A DNA stretch of 64,000 nucleotides, from NCBI GenBank assembly GCA_016712525.1, contig JADJQX010000001.1, forward strand, positions 620,001 through 684,000, in the 5' to 3' direction. The notes beneath the pieces were generated by a model that saw only the letters and a program-made list of their open reading frames with translations, was not told where the DNA came from and did not search any database. This DNA is from Myxococcales bacterium (GTDB lineage Bacteria; Myxococcota_A; Polyangia; Polyangiales; Polyangiaceae). Position 1 is the stretch's first letter, and each line of letters begins with the position of its first letter. Positions 50,863-59,498 of the stretch are shown here, in pieces. Made by a program: the position numbers and the translations under genes.

Positions 50863-53325
50863 GTGACCCACGAACCCGACCACGATCCCGCGATCGAGCC
50901 CGAGCCGCCGTCCAGCGCGCTCGGTGGGGGAGCCGACGCGCGGATGGTGTTCCTGACCGACGCGTCCGCGGAGACCGAGGGGCTCGCCCGGAAGGTGCGC
51001 GCGTCGGGATACCTGGTGGTCGACGTCCCTCTCTCGCTCCTTCGAGAGCGCGCGGCGGTGCAACCCCCTGCGCTCGTGCTCGTCGACGCCGACGCCGAAG
51101 GTCTCCGCGACGTGCTGCAGAAGCTCCGCGAGCTGCCCCTCGCCGACCGCATCGCCGTGTTCGTGTTCGGCCGTGAGGGCGGCGCGATCGCCGAGCGCGA
51201 GGCGCTCCAAGGCCCCGGCGCGACACACTTCTTCGTGCGCCCCGCAGACGAGGCCTCGGTGCACGCCAAGGTCGAAGAGGTCATTGGGCCGCCGCCGCCG
51301 CGGAGGAGCGTGAGACCCTCTTCGCCTCCCGCGCCGATCCCGTCGACGCCGAGCGGGCCGCAGTCGACAGCTCCGCTCTTTCCTCCGTCGTCGCAGAAGA
51401 TTTCTCCGCGCTCGGGGCTGTCGATGTCTCCGCTGGCGCCTGCGCCGCTCAGCGCGCCGAGCCTCCTGCCCCGCGCGCCGTCGCTCGTCGGGCCGCTCAG
51501 CCCCGAGCTCGAGCAGATGCTCTCGGAGGCCGAGCAGCGCGTCCGCCTGCAATCGACCGACGGGCCCCCTCCGTCTCCCGAAGAGGAGATCGAGGCTGTG
51601 CTGCCCGCCGAGCTCCTCGAGGCGCTCGACGAGCCCATCGACGACGACGAGGACGACGAGCTCGACGCGATCGTGGGGCCCGCCAAGGGGACGGGAAGCG
51701 GCACGACCGGGGCCTCGGGGACCGGCGTCGATCGGCGCACGGGGGCAGGCGAACGCCTCACGGCGCTCCGGCGCGAACGGGAGATCGGGCGCGAGCGGGA
51801 GCGTCAGCTCGAACGGGACCGCGAGCGCGAAGAGGCCGAGCGCCGCGAGGTGGAGCGCGAACGCGAGCTCGAGCTCGAGAGGCACCGCGCCCTCGAGCGG
51901 GAACGCGAGCGCGCCGCGGCCCTCGAGACGACGAACCACGCGCGCCCCGGCTTCGACGGCAGGCCCATCCCCTCGCGGGACAGCGATCTCCCGCCGACCC
52001 CTCGCGACGGGCGGCGCTCCGTGCCCGCTTCGGACCGCCGCAAGAGCCCGCTCTTGCCACCGAGGGTCGACGCGGCTCCGATCCGCCGAGCCCCGAGCGA
52101 GCGCCCTCCGCGCCCTCGGGAGACCTCACCGAGCCCCCCCGTGGTGCCCGACGCACCTCGAGTGCCCACGGGTGTAGGTGTAGGTGTGGGGCGTGGCTCC
52201 ATCGGTCCCATGGCGCCGACCGACGAGTCCTCGGGCCGCGCGATCGAGCAAGTCAGCGAAGCGCCACCCGCGCTGAGGACGCCGGGCAAGGGCGTGGTGC
52301 TCTCCGCCACCGATGCGCCGAAGGTGCTCGCCGAAGCCATCGCGGCGCGCGCGTCGGGGGCGCTCGCGTTCGGGTCCGAGGGCATCGTGCGGCGTGTGCT
52401 CCTCCGCGAGGGGGACATCGTGACGGTGGCCTCGGGCGACGAAGCCGAGTGCCTCGTGGCGTTCCTCGCGAGCCGCGGAGAGATCGGGCACGCGGACGCG
52501 GAGATGCTGCGCCCCAAGCTCCCGCCCTTCGGCAGGCACGCCGGGGCCGCGCTCGTCGCTCATGGGCACCTGCGGCAAGACCAGCTCTGGCCGGTGCTTC
52601 GGGCGCACGCCGAGTGGCTCTTGGGGCGCTGCCTCCGCATCGCGGGCGGGACCGTGGCGCTCGAGCCCGAGCCCACCGGGCGCCTCAAGACGGAGCCCAC
52701 GGTGTTCGGTGGCGCACCCGGCGTGGCCGTGCTCGTCGAAGGGGTTCGACGTGTGTTCGAGCCTCAAGCGGCGGCCGAGCGGCTCGGCGGAGATCGGATC
52801 GTCATCGGCGACGGCGATCACCCCGAGCTCGTGCGAGAGGCGCACCTCGAGCCCGACGAGGCTCGCGCCCTCGACGCGGCGAAGGGCAAGAACGTCGCCC
52901 ACATCCTCACGTCGTCCGAGGACATTTTGCCGGTCGCGTACGCGTTGACGCTCCTCGGTGCGCTCTCGGCCGTGCGTGGGCTCGCGCCGCTCCCTCCGCC
53001 GGAGCCCGAGTTCTCGGAGGACGAGCTCCGCGCGCTCGACGAGGGCGCCATTCGGGCGAGGGTCCGGGCGCGCATGGCGCTCGTGGAAGAGGGCGACTAC
53101 TTCTCGGTGCTCGGCATCTCGCGCGACGCGACGGGCTACGAGGTCCGAAAGGCTTTTTTGGCGCTGCGGCGTGAGTTCGAGCCTTCGAGGCTGCTCACGC
53201 CCGGCACGGTCGACCTCCGCGAGGACGTGGAGCACGTGGTGGTCGTGCTCGAAGAGGCCTACGAAATCCTGCGCGATGCCGCGCGCCGCGAGCGCTACCG
53301 ACGCGCGATCGAAGCGACGTCGTGA
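50863..53325 (+). CDS. multidomain protein: receiver-like, coiled coil, DUF4388-like, degenerate J domain
   Basis: The 820-residue protein (GTG start) begins with a receiver-like alpha/beta domain (MVFLTDASAETEGLARKV to FFVRPADEAS). A Pro/Ser linker and a highly charged Arg/Glu coiled coil (RERERQLERDREREEAERRE) follow. About residues 475-700 form a DUF4388-like region (KVLAEAIAARASGALAFGS, RRVLLREGDIVTVASGD). The C-terminus is a J-domain-like helix pair, DYFSVLGISRDATGYEVRKAFLALR, but the HPD loop that stimulates Hsp70 is EPS here. The GTGA stop overlaps the porin start. Confidence 0.75.
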   Translation: MTHEPDHDPAIEPEPPSSALGGGADARMVFLTDASAETEGLARKVRASGYLVVDVPLSLLRERAAVQPPALVLVDADAEGLRDVLQKLRELPLADRIAVFVFGREGGAIAEREALQGPGATHFFVRPADEASVHAKVEEVIGPPPPRRSVRPSSPPAPIPSTPSGPQSTAPLFPPSSQKISPRSGLSMSPLAPAPLSAPSLLPRAPSLVGPLSPELEQMLSEAEQRVRLQSTDGPPPSPEEEIEAVLPAELLEALDEPIDDDEDDELDAIVGPAKGTGSGTTGASGTGVDRRTGAGERLTALRREREIGRERERQLERDREREEAERREVERERELELERHRALERERERAAALETTNHARPGFDGRPIPSRDSDLPPTPRDGRRSVPASDRRKSPLLPPRVDAAPIRRAPSERPPRPRETSPSPPVVPDAPRVPTGVGVGVGRGSIGPMAPTDESSGRAIEQVSEAPPALRTPGKGVVLSATDAPKVLAEAIAARASGALAFGSEGIVRRVLLREGDIVTVASGDEAECLVAFLASRGEIGHADAEMLRPKLPPFGRHAGAALVAHGHLRQDQLWPVLRAHAEWLLGRCLRIAGGTVALEPEPTGRLKTEPTVFGGAPGVAVLVEGVRRVFEPQAAAERLGGDRIVIGDGDHPELVREAHLEPDEARALDAAKGKNVAHILTSSEDILPVAYALTLLGALSAVRGLAPLPPPEPEFSEDELRALDEGAIRARVRARMALVEEGDYFSVLGISRDATGYEVRKAFLALRREFEPSRLLTPGTVDLREDVEHVVVVLEEAYEILRDAARRERYRRAIEATS

Positions 53326-54485
53326 CGAGGCGGGCGCGACGCAGGGGTCGGCTCTACGGAGCCGCAGTGCTCGGGTGCGCGCTCGGGGCGACGCGTGAAG
53401 CCTCGGCCGAGCCGAAAGTTTCGCCCGAGGGATACGTCGAGGCGTACGTCGCGTGGAACACGAACCGCCCGTCGAACGCGGTCACCAACGCGCGCGGGTT
53501 CGACGATCGCCACGCGACCTTCAGCTTGTCGAACGCGGTGCTCGGGGCGCGGGCGGAGCTCGGCCCGGTGACGACGCGGCTGCTCTTGCAAGTGGGCTCG
53601 ACCCCGACGAGCTACTACGCGGCCGAGCCGCGGCGCGCAGGGGGCACGGCCTCGGGCGCGACCGACGCGAACTTGTGGAAATACGTGCAGACCGCCACCA
53701 TCGCGTGGCAGGCCACGTCGAAGCTCAAGGTCGAGGGCGGCATCTTCTTGTCGCCCATCGGCGTGGAGCAGATGGCGGTGAAGGACAACTTCACCTACTC
53801 GCGCTCGAACCTCTTCTTCGGCCTGCCGTTTTACCACACGGGGCTCCGCGCTGCGTATGCCCTGTCCGACGCGTTCGAGGTGGGGCTCGCGGCGTACAAC
53901 GGGTGGAACAGCGTCGTCGACAACAACGAAGAGAAGTCCCTCGTGCCGAGCGTCACGTGGAAGACGAAGCAGTCGCAGGTGCAGCTCCTCTACTTCGGCG
54001 GGGTGGAGCGCGCGGCGGGGGCGGCCGAGGGGCGGCCGTGGAGGCACACGTTCGACCTCGTCGCGACGTACGACGCGGCGTCGTGGCTCTCGCTCCAGGC
54101 GCAGGGCGACGTGGGGTTCGAGGAGACGCGGATGGGCACGTCGTCGTGGGCGGCGGTGGCGCTCGCGGCGCGGTACAAGCTGGCGTCGTTCCTGTACCTC
54201 GCGGGGCGCGTGGACAGGTTCGGGGAGACCGTGGCGAGTGACGGTACGTTGGCAGCGGCTCCCATCTTTTGGAGCGGCTCGCCGTGGGTGTCGTCGCAGA
54301 CGGTGACGCTCGACGCGCGGCCGGTCGAGCAGCTCTCGGTGCGGCTCGAGGTGCGGCGGGATGCTTCGGGGAGGGAGCTTTACTACCGGGGGCAGGTCTC
54401 GGGCACGGGGGAGGCGGATGCGCCGTATGTGCCAAACGCGCGCACGCAGAGCACGGTGCTGCTTGGGGCTACGGCTTGGTTTTGA
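53322..54485 (+). CDS. outer membrane beta-barrel porin
   Basis: The 387-residue protein (GTG, overlapping the upstream stop as GTGA) has a basic signal peptide (TRRARRRGRLYGAAVLGC) and a body of alternating amphipathic strands rich in Tyr, Trp and Gly (FFGLPFYHTGLRAAYAL, LSLQAQGDVGFEET), ending in aromatic Trp-Phe as barrel proteins do. It resembles BBP2-type porins. The coupled multidomain protein and the TatA-like protein may help its assembly or sense its state, but this is a guess. Confidence 0.85.
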   Translation: MTRRARRRGRLYGAAVLGCALGATREASAEPKVSPEGYVEAYVAWNTNRPSNAVTNARGFDDRHATFSLSNAVLGARAELGPVTTRLLLQVGSTPTSYYAAEPRRAGGTASGATDANLWKYVQTATIAWQATSKLKVEGGIFLSPIGVEQMAVKDNFTYSRSNLFFGLPFYHTGLRAAYALSDAFEVGLAAYNGWNSVVDNNEEKSLVPSVTWKTKQSQVQLLYFGGVERAAGAAEGRPWRHTFDLVATYDAASWLSLQAQGDVGFEETRMGTSSWAAVALAARYKLASFLYLAGRVDRFGETVASDGTLAAAPIFWSGSPWVSSQTVTLDARPVEQLSVRLEVRRDASGRELYYRGQVSGTGEADAPYVPNARTQSTVLLGATAWF

Positions 54486-54518
54486 CCGTCTGGGTTGACC
54501 CGAGACCGTCCGGACCGA

Positions 54519-54543
54519 CCCGACAGACCGTCTAGACCGACCG
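54519..54543. repeat. diverged copy of the GACCGACGGTCGCGCC repeat
   Basis: GACCGACCGACGTTCGCGCCAA-like sequence follows the porin gene and matches the unit seen four times at 56717-56856 apart from a few changes. The surrounding DNA (54486-54540) is itself a string of GACCG runs. Confidence 0.5.
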
Positions 54544-54724
54544 ACGTTCGCGCCAACCACATGATATTCCTCACTTTGAGGGATTTTACCCCCAGCCCAT
54601 CCTGAGTCCGCCCGACCTGACTCAAGTGGGCACATCCGCCGGCCCGACTCGGCACATCGTTTGGCGCGCACTGGCACCGATGGCGCAGGTCGCGTCTGGC
54701 GCGGGACCTTCGAGGCGACGCGGG

Positions 54725-54730
54725 TATGCT
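54725..54730 (+). promoter_or_regulatory. putative -10 box TATGCT, start at 54739
   Basis: TATGCT ends 8 nt before the ATG of the glutathione transferase gene. No ribosome binding site is visible. Confidence 0.4.
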
Positions 54731-54738
54731 CGCGCCCC

Positions 54739-55404
54739 ATGGCACTCGAAGTCTTCTGGGGAAGTGGAAGTGGACCGGCGTGGCGTGTGCTGCTCGCGCT
54801 GGCGGTGAAGGGCGTCCCGTACGAGTCGCGTCTGCTCTCGTTCTCGAAGGGAGAGCACAAGACCGAGGAGATGCTCGCGATGAGCCCGCGCGGCAAGGTG
54901 CCCGTCATCCGCGACGGCGACTTCACGCTGTCGGAGTCGCTCGCGATCTTGCACTACCTCGATCGCAAGTACCCGACCCCGAAGCTCTTCGGCGAGACCC
55001 CCGAGGAGACCGGCCGCATCATGCGCACGATCATGGAGCACGAGTGCTACGGCGTCTCGGCGATCTCCGCGTTCGCGCGGCCCTTGCTCTTCGGGAAGCT
55101 CGACGCCCAACGCGACCAGGTCCTCCTCGCGATCGACGGGGCGCGCGCCGAGCTCGCGCGGCTCGAGGCGGCCCTCGGCGAGACCGAGACCCTCTCCGGA
55201 CAGTCGATCGGCGCGGCCGACATCTTCGTGTTCCCGCAGCTAAAATCGCTCGAGCGTGCGTTCGGCAAACCCGGCGCCGACACGCTCGATCACGGCCTCG
55301 GCCCGCTCGGGACGACGTTCCCCAAGGTCCAAGCGTGGATGCACCGCATCGAGGCGCTGCCTGGCTACGAGGCCACCTACCCTCCGCACTGGCGCGAAGG
55401 CTGA
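54739..55404 (+). CDS. glutathione S-transferase family protein
   Basis: The 221-residue protein has a thioredoxin-like N-domain (FWGSGSGPAWRVLLALAVKG, MSPRGKVPVIRDGD, LSESLAILHYLDRKYP with the glutathione-binding Ser) and an all-helical C-domain (ELARLEAALGETE, SIGAADIFVFPQ). This places it in the cytosolic GST superfamily. The catalytic residue at the first strand is a Ser or Gly rather than the usual Tyr, so the class is uncertain. It ends in a good terminator at 55422-55460. Confidence 0.9.
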   Translation: MALEVFWGSGSGPAWRVLLALAVKGVPYESRLLSFSKGEHKTEEMLAMSPRGKVPVIRDGDFTLSESLAILHYLDRKYPTPKLFGETPEETGRIMRTIMEHECYGVSAISAFARPLLFGKLDAQRDQVLLAIDGARAELARLEAALGETETLSGQSIGAADIFVFPQLKSLERAFGKPGADTLDHGLGPLGTTFPKVQAWMHRIEALPGYEATYPPHWREG

Positions 55405-55421
55405 CGACCACACCGCGAACG

Positions 55422-55460
55422 AACGAGGCCGCGAGCCCTGGGGCCTGCGGCCTTCGTTTT
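55422..55460 (+). terminator. intrinsic terminator of the gst gene
   Basis: AACGAGGCCGC (55422-55432) pairs with GCGGCCTTCGTT (55447-55458) with one bulge, and four T close the stem. It lies between the gst and aminotransferase genes, which converge, so it may serve both. Confidence 0.65.
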
Positions 55461-55492
55461 AGGTGCGCTCTACAACGAGTGTTTCGCGGCGA

Positions 55493-56608
55493 TCAGCCCA
55501 CGACCTCGAGCAGCGCCTTCACCGAGGCCTCGCACTCTTCTTCGCGGATGCCGTAGAAGAGCGGGAGGTTCACGACCGTCTTGCAGATGGCGCGCGAGTG
55601 CGCGAGCGAGCCGAACGGGATGGCCACGCCCTGCGCCGGGGGCTGCGCGTCCATGGGCTCGGGGTAAGTGCGCGCCGAGCCGATGCCCTTCGCCTTGAGC
55701 GCGTCGACGATCTCTTGGCCTTGACGTCCCTGCACCGTGAGCACGTTGAGGTACCCGTTCTCGACGATGCCGGGCGGCGGACCATAGACGCGGATCTTGG
55801 AATGGCCCGAGAGCGCCTTGCGGTAGTACTCGGCGGCCTTACGGCGCGAGGCGAGGATGTCGGGGACGCGGTCGAGGATGGCGCTGAGGAACGCGGCCTG
55901 CACGCCGCCCATGCGCGAGTTCCAGCCGACGTGCGCGTAGGCGTAGTGGTCGGCGCGGCCGTGGTTGCAGAGCGAGCGGACGAGCTTCTCGTGCTCTTCG
56001 CTTTGGAGGGTGATGGCGCCGCCGTCCATCGCGCCGCCGACGACCTTGGCCGGGTAGAACGAGAGGGTTCCCACCGTCGCCTTGGCGAGGACCGGTTCGC
56101 CGTGGACCTCGACACCGAAGCACTGCGCGCCGTCCTCGAGGAGGCCGATGCCGCGTTCTTTGCAGAACACACGGAACTCGGCGAGGCGCGAGGTGGACCA
56201 GCCGTAGAGGTGCACGAGGGCGGCCGCGTCGAAGCGGTGCTCGTCGTGCGCTTTGACGAATTCTCCGTAGCTCATTTGGAGGTCGTCGGGGTCGATGTCG
56301 ACCAGGATGGGCGTGGCGCCGAGCACCGCGACGGCCTCGTAGGTGGCCCAGAAGGTGAGGTTCGGGATGGCGACCTTGGAGCCGCGCTTCACGCCGAGCG
56401 CCTGGAGACCGACGATGAGGGCGTCGGTGCCGTTCGCGCACGAGACCGTGCGGGGCACCCCGAGCACCTTGGAGAGGGTCTTCTCGACGCGGCCGACGCC
56501 CGGCCCGCCGACGAACTCGCAGCGGTCGAGGCACCCGCGCCACTCGGCGTGGACGCTCGATGCAACTTCTTGGGTGAGGCGCGAAAGGTCGATGAAGGGG
56601 ACTTGCAC
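55493..56608 (-). CDS. DegT/DnrJ/EryC1/StrS-type sugar aminotransferase
   Basis: The 371-residue protein makes amino-sugar precursors by PLP-dependent transamination of ketosugars. Motifs: FIDLSRLTQEV at the start, CANGTDALIVGL, EDGAQCFGVEV (Asp159), and SFYPAKVVGGAMDGG with the PLP lysine at 188. GTG start with AAGGAG eight bases upstream. Together with the glycosyltransferases to its right it points to surface polysaccharide synthesis. Confidence 0.93.
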   Translation of the reverse strand: MQVPFIDLSRLTQEVASSVHAEWRGCLDRCEFVGGPGVGRVEKTLSKVLGVPRTVSCANGTDALIVGLQALGVKRGSKVAIPNLTFWATYEAVAVLGATPILVDIDPDDLQMSYGEFVKAHDEHRFDAAALVHLYGWSTSRLAEFRVFCKERGIGLLEDGAQCFGVEVHGEPVLAKATVGTLSFYPAKVVGGAMDGGAITLQSEEHEKLVRSLCNHGRADHYAYAHVGWNSRMGGVQAAFLSAILDRVPDILASRRKAAEYYRKALSGHSKIRVYGPPPGIVENGYLNVLTVQGRQGQEIVDALKAKGIGSARTYPEPMDAQPPAQGVAIPFGSLAHSRAICKTVVNLPLFYGIREEECEASVKALLEVVG

Positions 56609-56716
56609 GGTGGGGCGCTCCTTAGCACGAGACGGGTCGACGGGCAGGTCTGGGCGCCGTCTCGGGGGGTTGGTTGCGGCGAGGCTCGTGAGGGTTCGGA
56701 GGTCTTGGAGAGAGGG

Positions 56717-56856
56717 CACCGACGGTCGCGCCAAGTCCGCGATTCCTGGTCGCTTGGGCCCACCGACGGTCGCGCCAAGTCCTTGATCCCTGGTGACCGA
56801 CGGTCGCGCCAAGTCCTTGATCCCTGGTCGCTTGGGGCCACCGACGGTCGCGCCAA
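56717..56856. repeat. four-copy intergenic repeat GACCGACGGTCGCGCCAA
   Basis: Copies begin at 56717, 56761, 56795 and 56839 (spacings 44, 34, 44 bp), each carrying ACCGACGGTCGCGCCAA and mostly followed by GTCC(T/G)GATCCCTGG. The repeats lie in the 262-bp space before the aminotransferase start. Inverted relatives occur at 59263-59470. Confidence 0.85.
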
Positions 56857-56870
56857 ACCATCGAATCAAC

Positions 56871-57437
56871 TCACAAAACCAGCGTTCGAACCTCCGCGGC
56901 GAGGTCGCAGGCGAGGACGACGAGGCTCTCCAGGTCTGTCGCTTCGAGGATCTGGGGGCTCTCGACCTGAAGGACGGGCCCGCCCCGGAGGTGCTCCGCC
57001 GCACGGGTGCCGTCGGTCGTCCCCTGCGGATCGGCGCCGTCGCTTGGGGCGACCGACGCGACCACCCGAACGACGACGTACGGGCTTCGGAGGAGGCGCT
57101 CGCGCATCGACCGGGACGGAAAGGCGCTGGCCCACGGCGAACGGCACCGAAAGCGCTCCTCGAGCTCCGAGACGTCGACCTCGTCGTCCGCGAACGTGGC
57201 CCGAACGCGCTCGGCCGAGGGCCCGTCGAGCTCGTCGAGGGCAAGGTCGAGGGGGGCGCCTCTCGGGAGCGCGACCTCGATCCGCGTCCACCAAGGCTCG
57301 GTCGAGGTCCCCCCACGGTAGACGAGGCGCACGGCGACCTTCGTGCCCGCCACCTGCCCGAGCGCCCCGCGATGCGAGTAGGTCGCGCCGTCGTCGAGCA
57401 GGCCCGCGGCCTCGCGAAGCACGTGGAGGTAGGCCAT
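56871..57437 (-). CDS. uncharacterised protein
   Basis: The 188-residue protein starts MAYLHVLREAAGLLDDG and has alternating strand-like segments (VAVRLVYRGGTSTEPWW, TRIEVALPRGAPLDLALD) and an acidic helix near the end (LESLVVLACDLAAEV). No family is recognised. TACGCT lies 6 nt before the ATG, and the gene is divergent from the GETH-type lipoprotein, with only 61 bp between the starts. Confidence 0.65.
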   Translation of the reverse strand: MAYLHVLREAAGLLDDGATYSHRGALGQVAGTKVAVRLVYRGGTSTEPWWTRIEVALPRGAPLDLALDELDGPSAERVRATFADDEVDVSELEERFRCRSPWASAFPSRSMRERLLRSPYVVVRVVASVAPSDGADPQGTTDGTRAAEHLRGGPVLQVESPQILEATDLESLVVLACDLAAEVRTLVL

Positions 57438-57443
57438 GACGCG

Positions 57444-57449
57444 AGCGTA
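57444..57449 (-). promoter_or_regulatory. putative -10 box TACGCT, leaderless start at 57437
   Basis: TACGCT on the minus strand ends 6 nt before the ATG. Confidence 0.4.
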
Positions 57450-57498
57450 TCCTGGCTCGCGTCCCAAGGAAGAGAGGGGCTTGCGGGTCTGTGGCCGG

Positions 57499-58431
57499 AT
57501 GCTCCTCCCAAGGGCGTGGTCGAGCTGGCGCGTGGCCGCCGTCCTCGTTGCCGGCGCCGCGGTCGTCGCGGGAGGGACGGCAGGGTGCTCGCGCCGCGCA
57601 GCGACCGAGGGGCCATCGGAGGCGGACGCGAGCGCGGCGAGGCTCGATCCTGCGTGTGGCGCGATGCCGTGCGAGCTCTTCGAGTCTCCGGCCGAGGCCT
57701 TCGCCAGGGTGCTCGAGGCACGTCCTCGGGTGCTCGCGGTCGGAGAGACCCATCCGCGCCAAGGAGTCGACGCGAAGAGCACGGCGGCGCGTTTCGTCGA
57801 GGAGCTCCTGCCGACCCTCGATGGGCGCGCGTCGGACCTCGTGGTCGAGCTCTGGGTCGCCAAGAGCGGGTGCGCGGCTCGCCAGAGGGCCGAGGTGCGC
57901 GCCGTGGCCTCGGCGCAGCGCGAGGTGACGCAGGCCCAAGCTCCGAAAAACCAAAGCGATTTCTTGCGTCTCTACACGGCCGGTCGCGCTCACGGGCTGC
58001 ACGTGCACCTGCTCGTGCCGCCGTGCGAAGAGTACGGGAAGATCCTCGACGCGGGACTCGGGGACGTCGACGCGATGCTGACGATGATCGCGAACCTCAC
58101 CGCGAACGAGATCGAGGCCGGGTTGGCCGCTCCCGACGCGGGCCTCGTGGTCGCCTACGGAGGCGCGATGCACAACGATCTGACGCCTCGGCCGGGGCAC
58201 GGGCGATGGTCGTTCGGTCCGCGAGTGGCCGCGATGGCCCAAGGGAGCTACGTGGAGCTCGACCTCGTGGTGCCCGAGGCCGTGCACGACACGGAGGCGT
58301 GGCAGGCGCAGCCTTGGTATCCGCACTTTCAGCGCGGGCGGCAGGGTCGACGGACGCTCCTCTTCCACGTGCAGAAGGGCTCCTATGCCCTGATCTTCCC
58401 CGAAGCGACCTCGGACGCGGGGGCCGACTGA
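57499..58431 (+). CDS. lipoprotein of the GETH (EreA/ChaN/Tiki-like) superfamily
   Basis: The 310-residue protein has a lipobox (GGTAGCSRRA) and the GETH core: VLAVGETHPRQG, DLVVELWVAKSGCA and a late VVAYGGAMHNDLTP. This motif order is shared by erythromycin esterase-like, ChaN and TraB/Tiki proteins, many of which are metal-dependent hydrolases or heme-binding. The ATG at 57499 is chosen because it gives the signal peptide; a frame from 57436 is less likely. Substrate unknown. Confidence 0.75.
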   Translation: MLLPRAWSSWRVAAVLVAGAAVVAGGTAGCSRRAATEGPSEADASAARLDPACGAMPCELFESPAEAFARVLEARPRVLAVGETHPRQGVDAKSTAARFVEELLPTLDGRASDLVVELWVAKSGCAARQRAEVRAVASAQREVTQAQAPKNQSDFLRLYTAGRAHGLHVHLLVPPCEEYGKILDAGLGDVDAMLTMIANLTANEIEAGLAAPDAGLVVAYGGAMHNDLTPRPGHGRWSFGPRVAAMAQGSYVELDLVVPEAVHDTEAWQAQPWYPHFQRGRQGRRTLLFHVQKGSYALIFPEATSDAGAD

Positions 58432-58549
58432 CGGGCACGGCGGAGTCGGGCGATGGGGCGGAGCGAGGGGCTTTCGCGCGGCGCCGATCGGCGCGGACGA
58501 CCACTGGGCGATTGGCCCGCGGCGCCCGTGTGCTAACACCCCGTTCGCC

Positions 58550-59239
58550 ATGGGAGAGTCTTTCGACCCGCAGAACGAAGCCGAGTTCGACGCGCACGCT
58601 GGTTCGTACGCCGACATGCACAAGGAGAGCGTGAAGGCGAGCGGCGAGGACCCGCAGTACTTCTCGATCTACAAGCAGAAGGTGCTCGAGCGGCTCCTCG
58701 GGAAGGAGACCCGACCGCTCCTCGATTTCGGCTGTGGGATCGGGAACCTGACGCACCTGCTCGTCGAGTCGTTCGGGGAGGTGCACGGGTACGATCCGTC
58801 GAAAAAGAGCGTCGAAATGGCCAAGACCCGGGCCCCGTCGGCCAAGTTCTTCGACGACGACGGCACGCTCCCGGACGACACGTACGGCGCCATCGTGCTG
58901 GCCAACGTGCTTCATCATGTCCCCAAGGACGTGCGCGCGCCCTTGATCCGCGGCCTCGTGAAGAAGCTCGCGAAGGGCGGAAAGATCGTCATCTTCGAGC
59001 ACAACCCGCTGAACCCGGTCACCGTGAAGGCCGTGCGGGACTGCCCGTTCGACGAGGGCGTGGAGCTCTTGTACCCGTGGGAGGTCGAGGGTCTGCTCGA
59101 CCGCGCGGGGCTGTCGAGGCGCAAGCTCGACTACATCGTGTTCTTCCCGAAGCCGCTGGCGACGCTCCGCCCGCTCGAGCCGCACCTCCGCGGGGTGCCG
59201 TTCGGGGCGCAGGTGTGCGCCTGGGCCGAGCGGGCGTAG
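58550..59239 (+). CDS. class I SAM-dependent methyltransferase
   Basis: The 229-residue protein starts with FDAHAGSYADMHKESVKA, then motif I LLDFGCGIGNLTHLL, acidic strand-2 residue (VHGYDPSKKSVEMA), AIVLANVLHHVPKD and KLAKGGKIVIFEHNPLN. Its placement between the aminotransferase and the polyisoprenyl-phosphate glycosyltransferase suggests action on a sugar or lipid, but this is contextual. TAACAC lies 10 nt before the ATG. Confidence 0.85.
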   Translation: MGESFDPQNEAEFDAHAGSYADMHKESVKASGEDPQYFSIYKQKVLERLLGKETRPLLDFGCGIGNLTHLLVESFGEVHGYDPSKKSVEMAKTRAPSAKFFDDDGTLPDDTYGAIVLANVLHHVPKDVRAPLIRGLVKKLAKGGKIVIFEHNPLNPVTVKAVRDCPFDEGVELLYPWEVEGLLDRAGLSRRKLDYIVFFPKPLATLRPLEPHLRGVPFGAQVCAWAERA

Positions 59240-59262
59240 CGAGCTCGTGTGATTTCAATGAC

Positions 59263-59470
59263 TTGGCGCGACCGTCGGTCGTTTTGACGCGCGTCAAAGA
59301 GAGGGCGCCGCGACCGTCGGTCGTTTTGACGCGCGTCATCGCGGACTTGGGGCGGGCACGCGTGCTCCCGTGGACCGAGGGAGACGACCCGACAAGACTC
59401 GAGTCATTTCAATAGTTTGGCGCGACCGTCGGTCGTTTTGACGACCGTCGGTCGTTTTGACGCGCGTCAA
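59263..59470. repeat. intergenic repeats with two palindromes (GACCGTCGGTC, TTGACGCGCGTCAA)
   Basis: TTGGCGCGACCGTCGGTC occurs at 59263 and 59417, and GCGACCGTCGGTCGTTTTGACGCG-type units at 59268, 59310 and 59443. The 14-bp palindrome TTGACGCGCGTCA(A/T) occurs at 59284, 59326 and 59457. The first motif is the reverse complement of the repeat at 56717-56856. Confidence 0.85.
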
Positions 59471-59498
59471 CGGGCCCCCAATAGCGCGCCCTCTACCC

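Noticed and set aside
56717..56856. Four repeats at 34-44 bp spacing, considered as a CRISPR array
   Set aside because: The sequences between the repeats are also similar to each other, so they are not spacers, and the family recurs inverted elsewhere.
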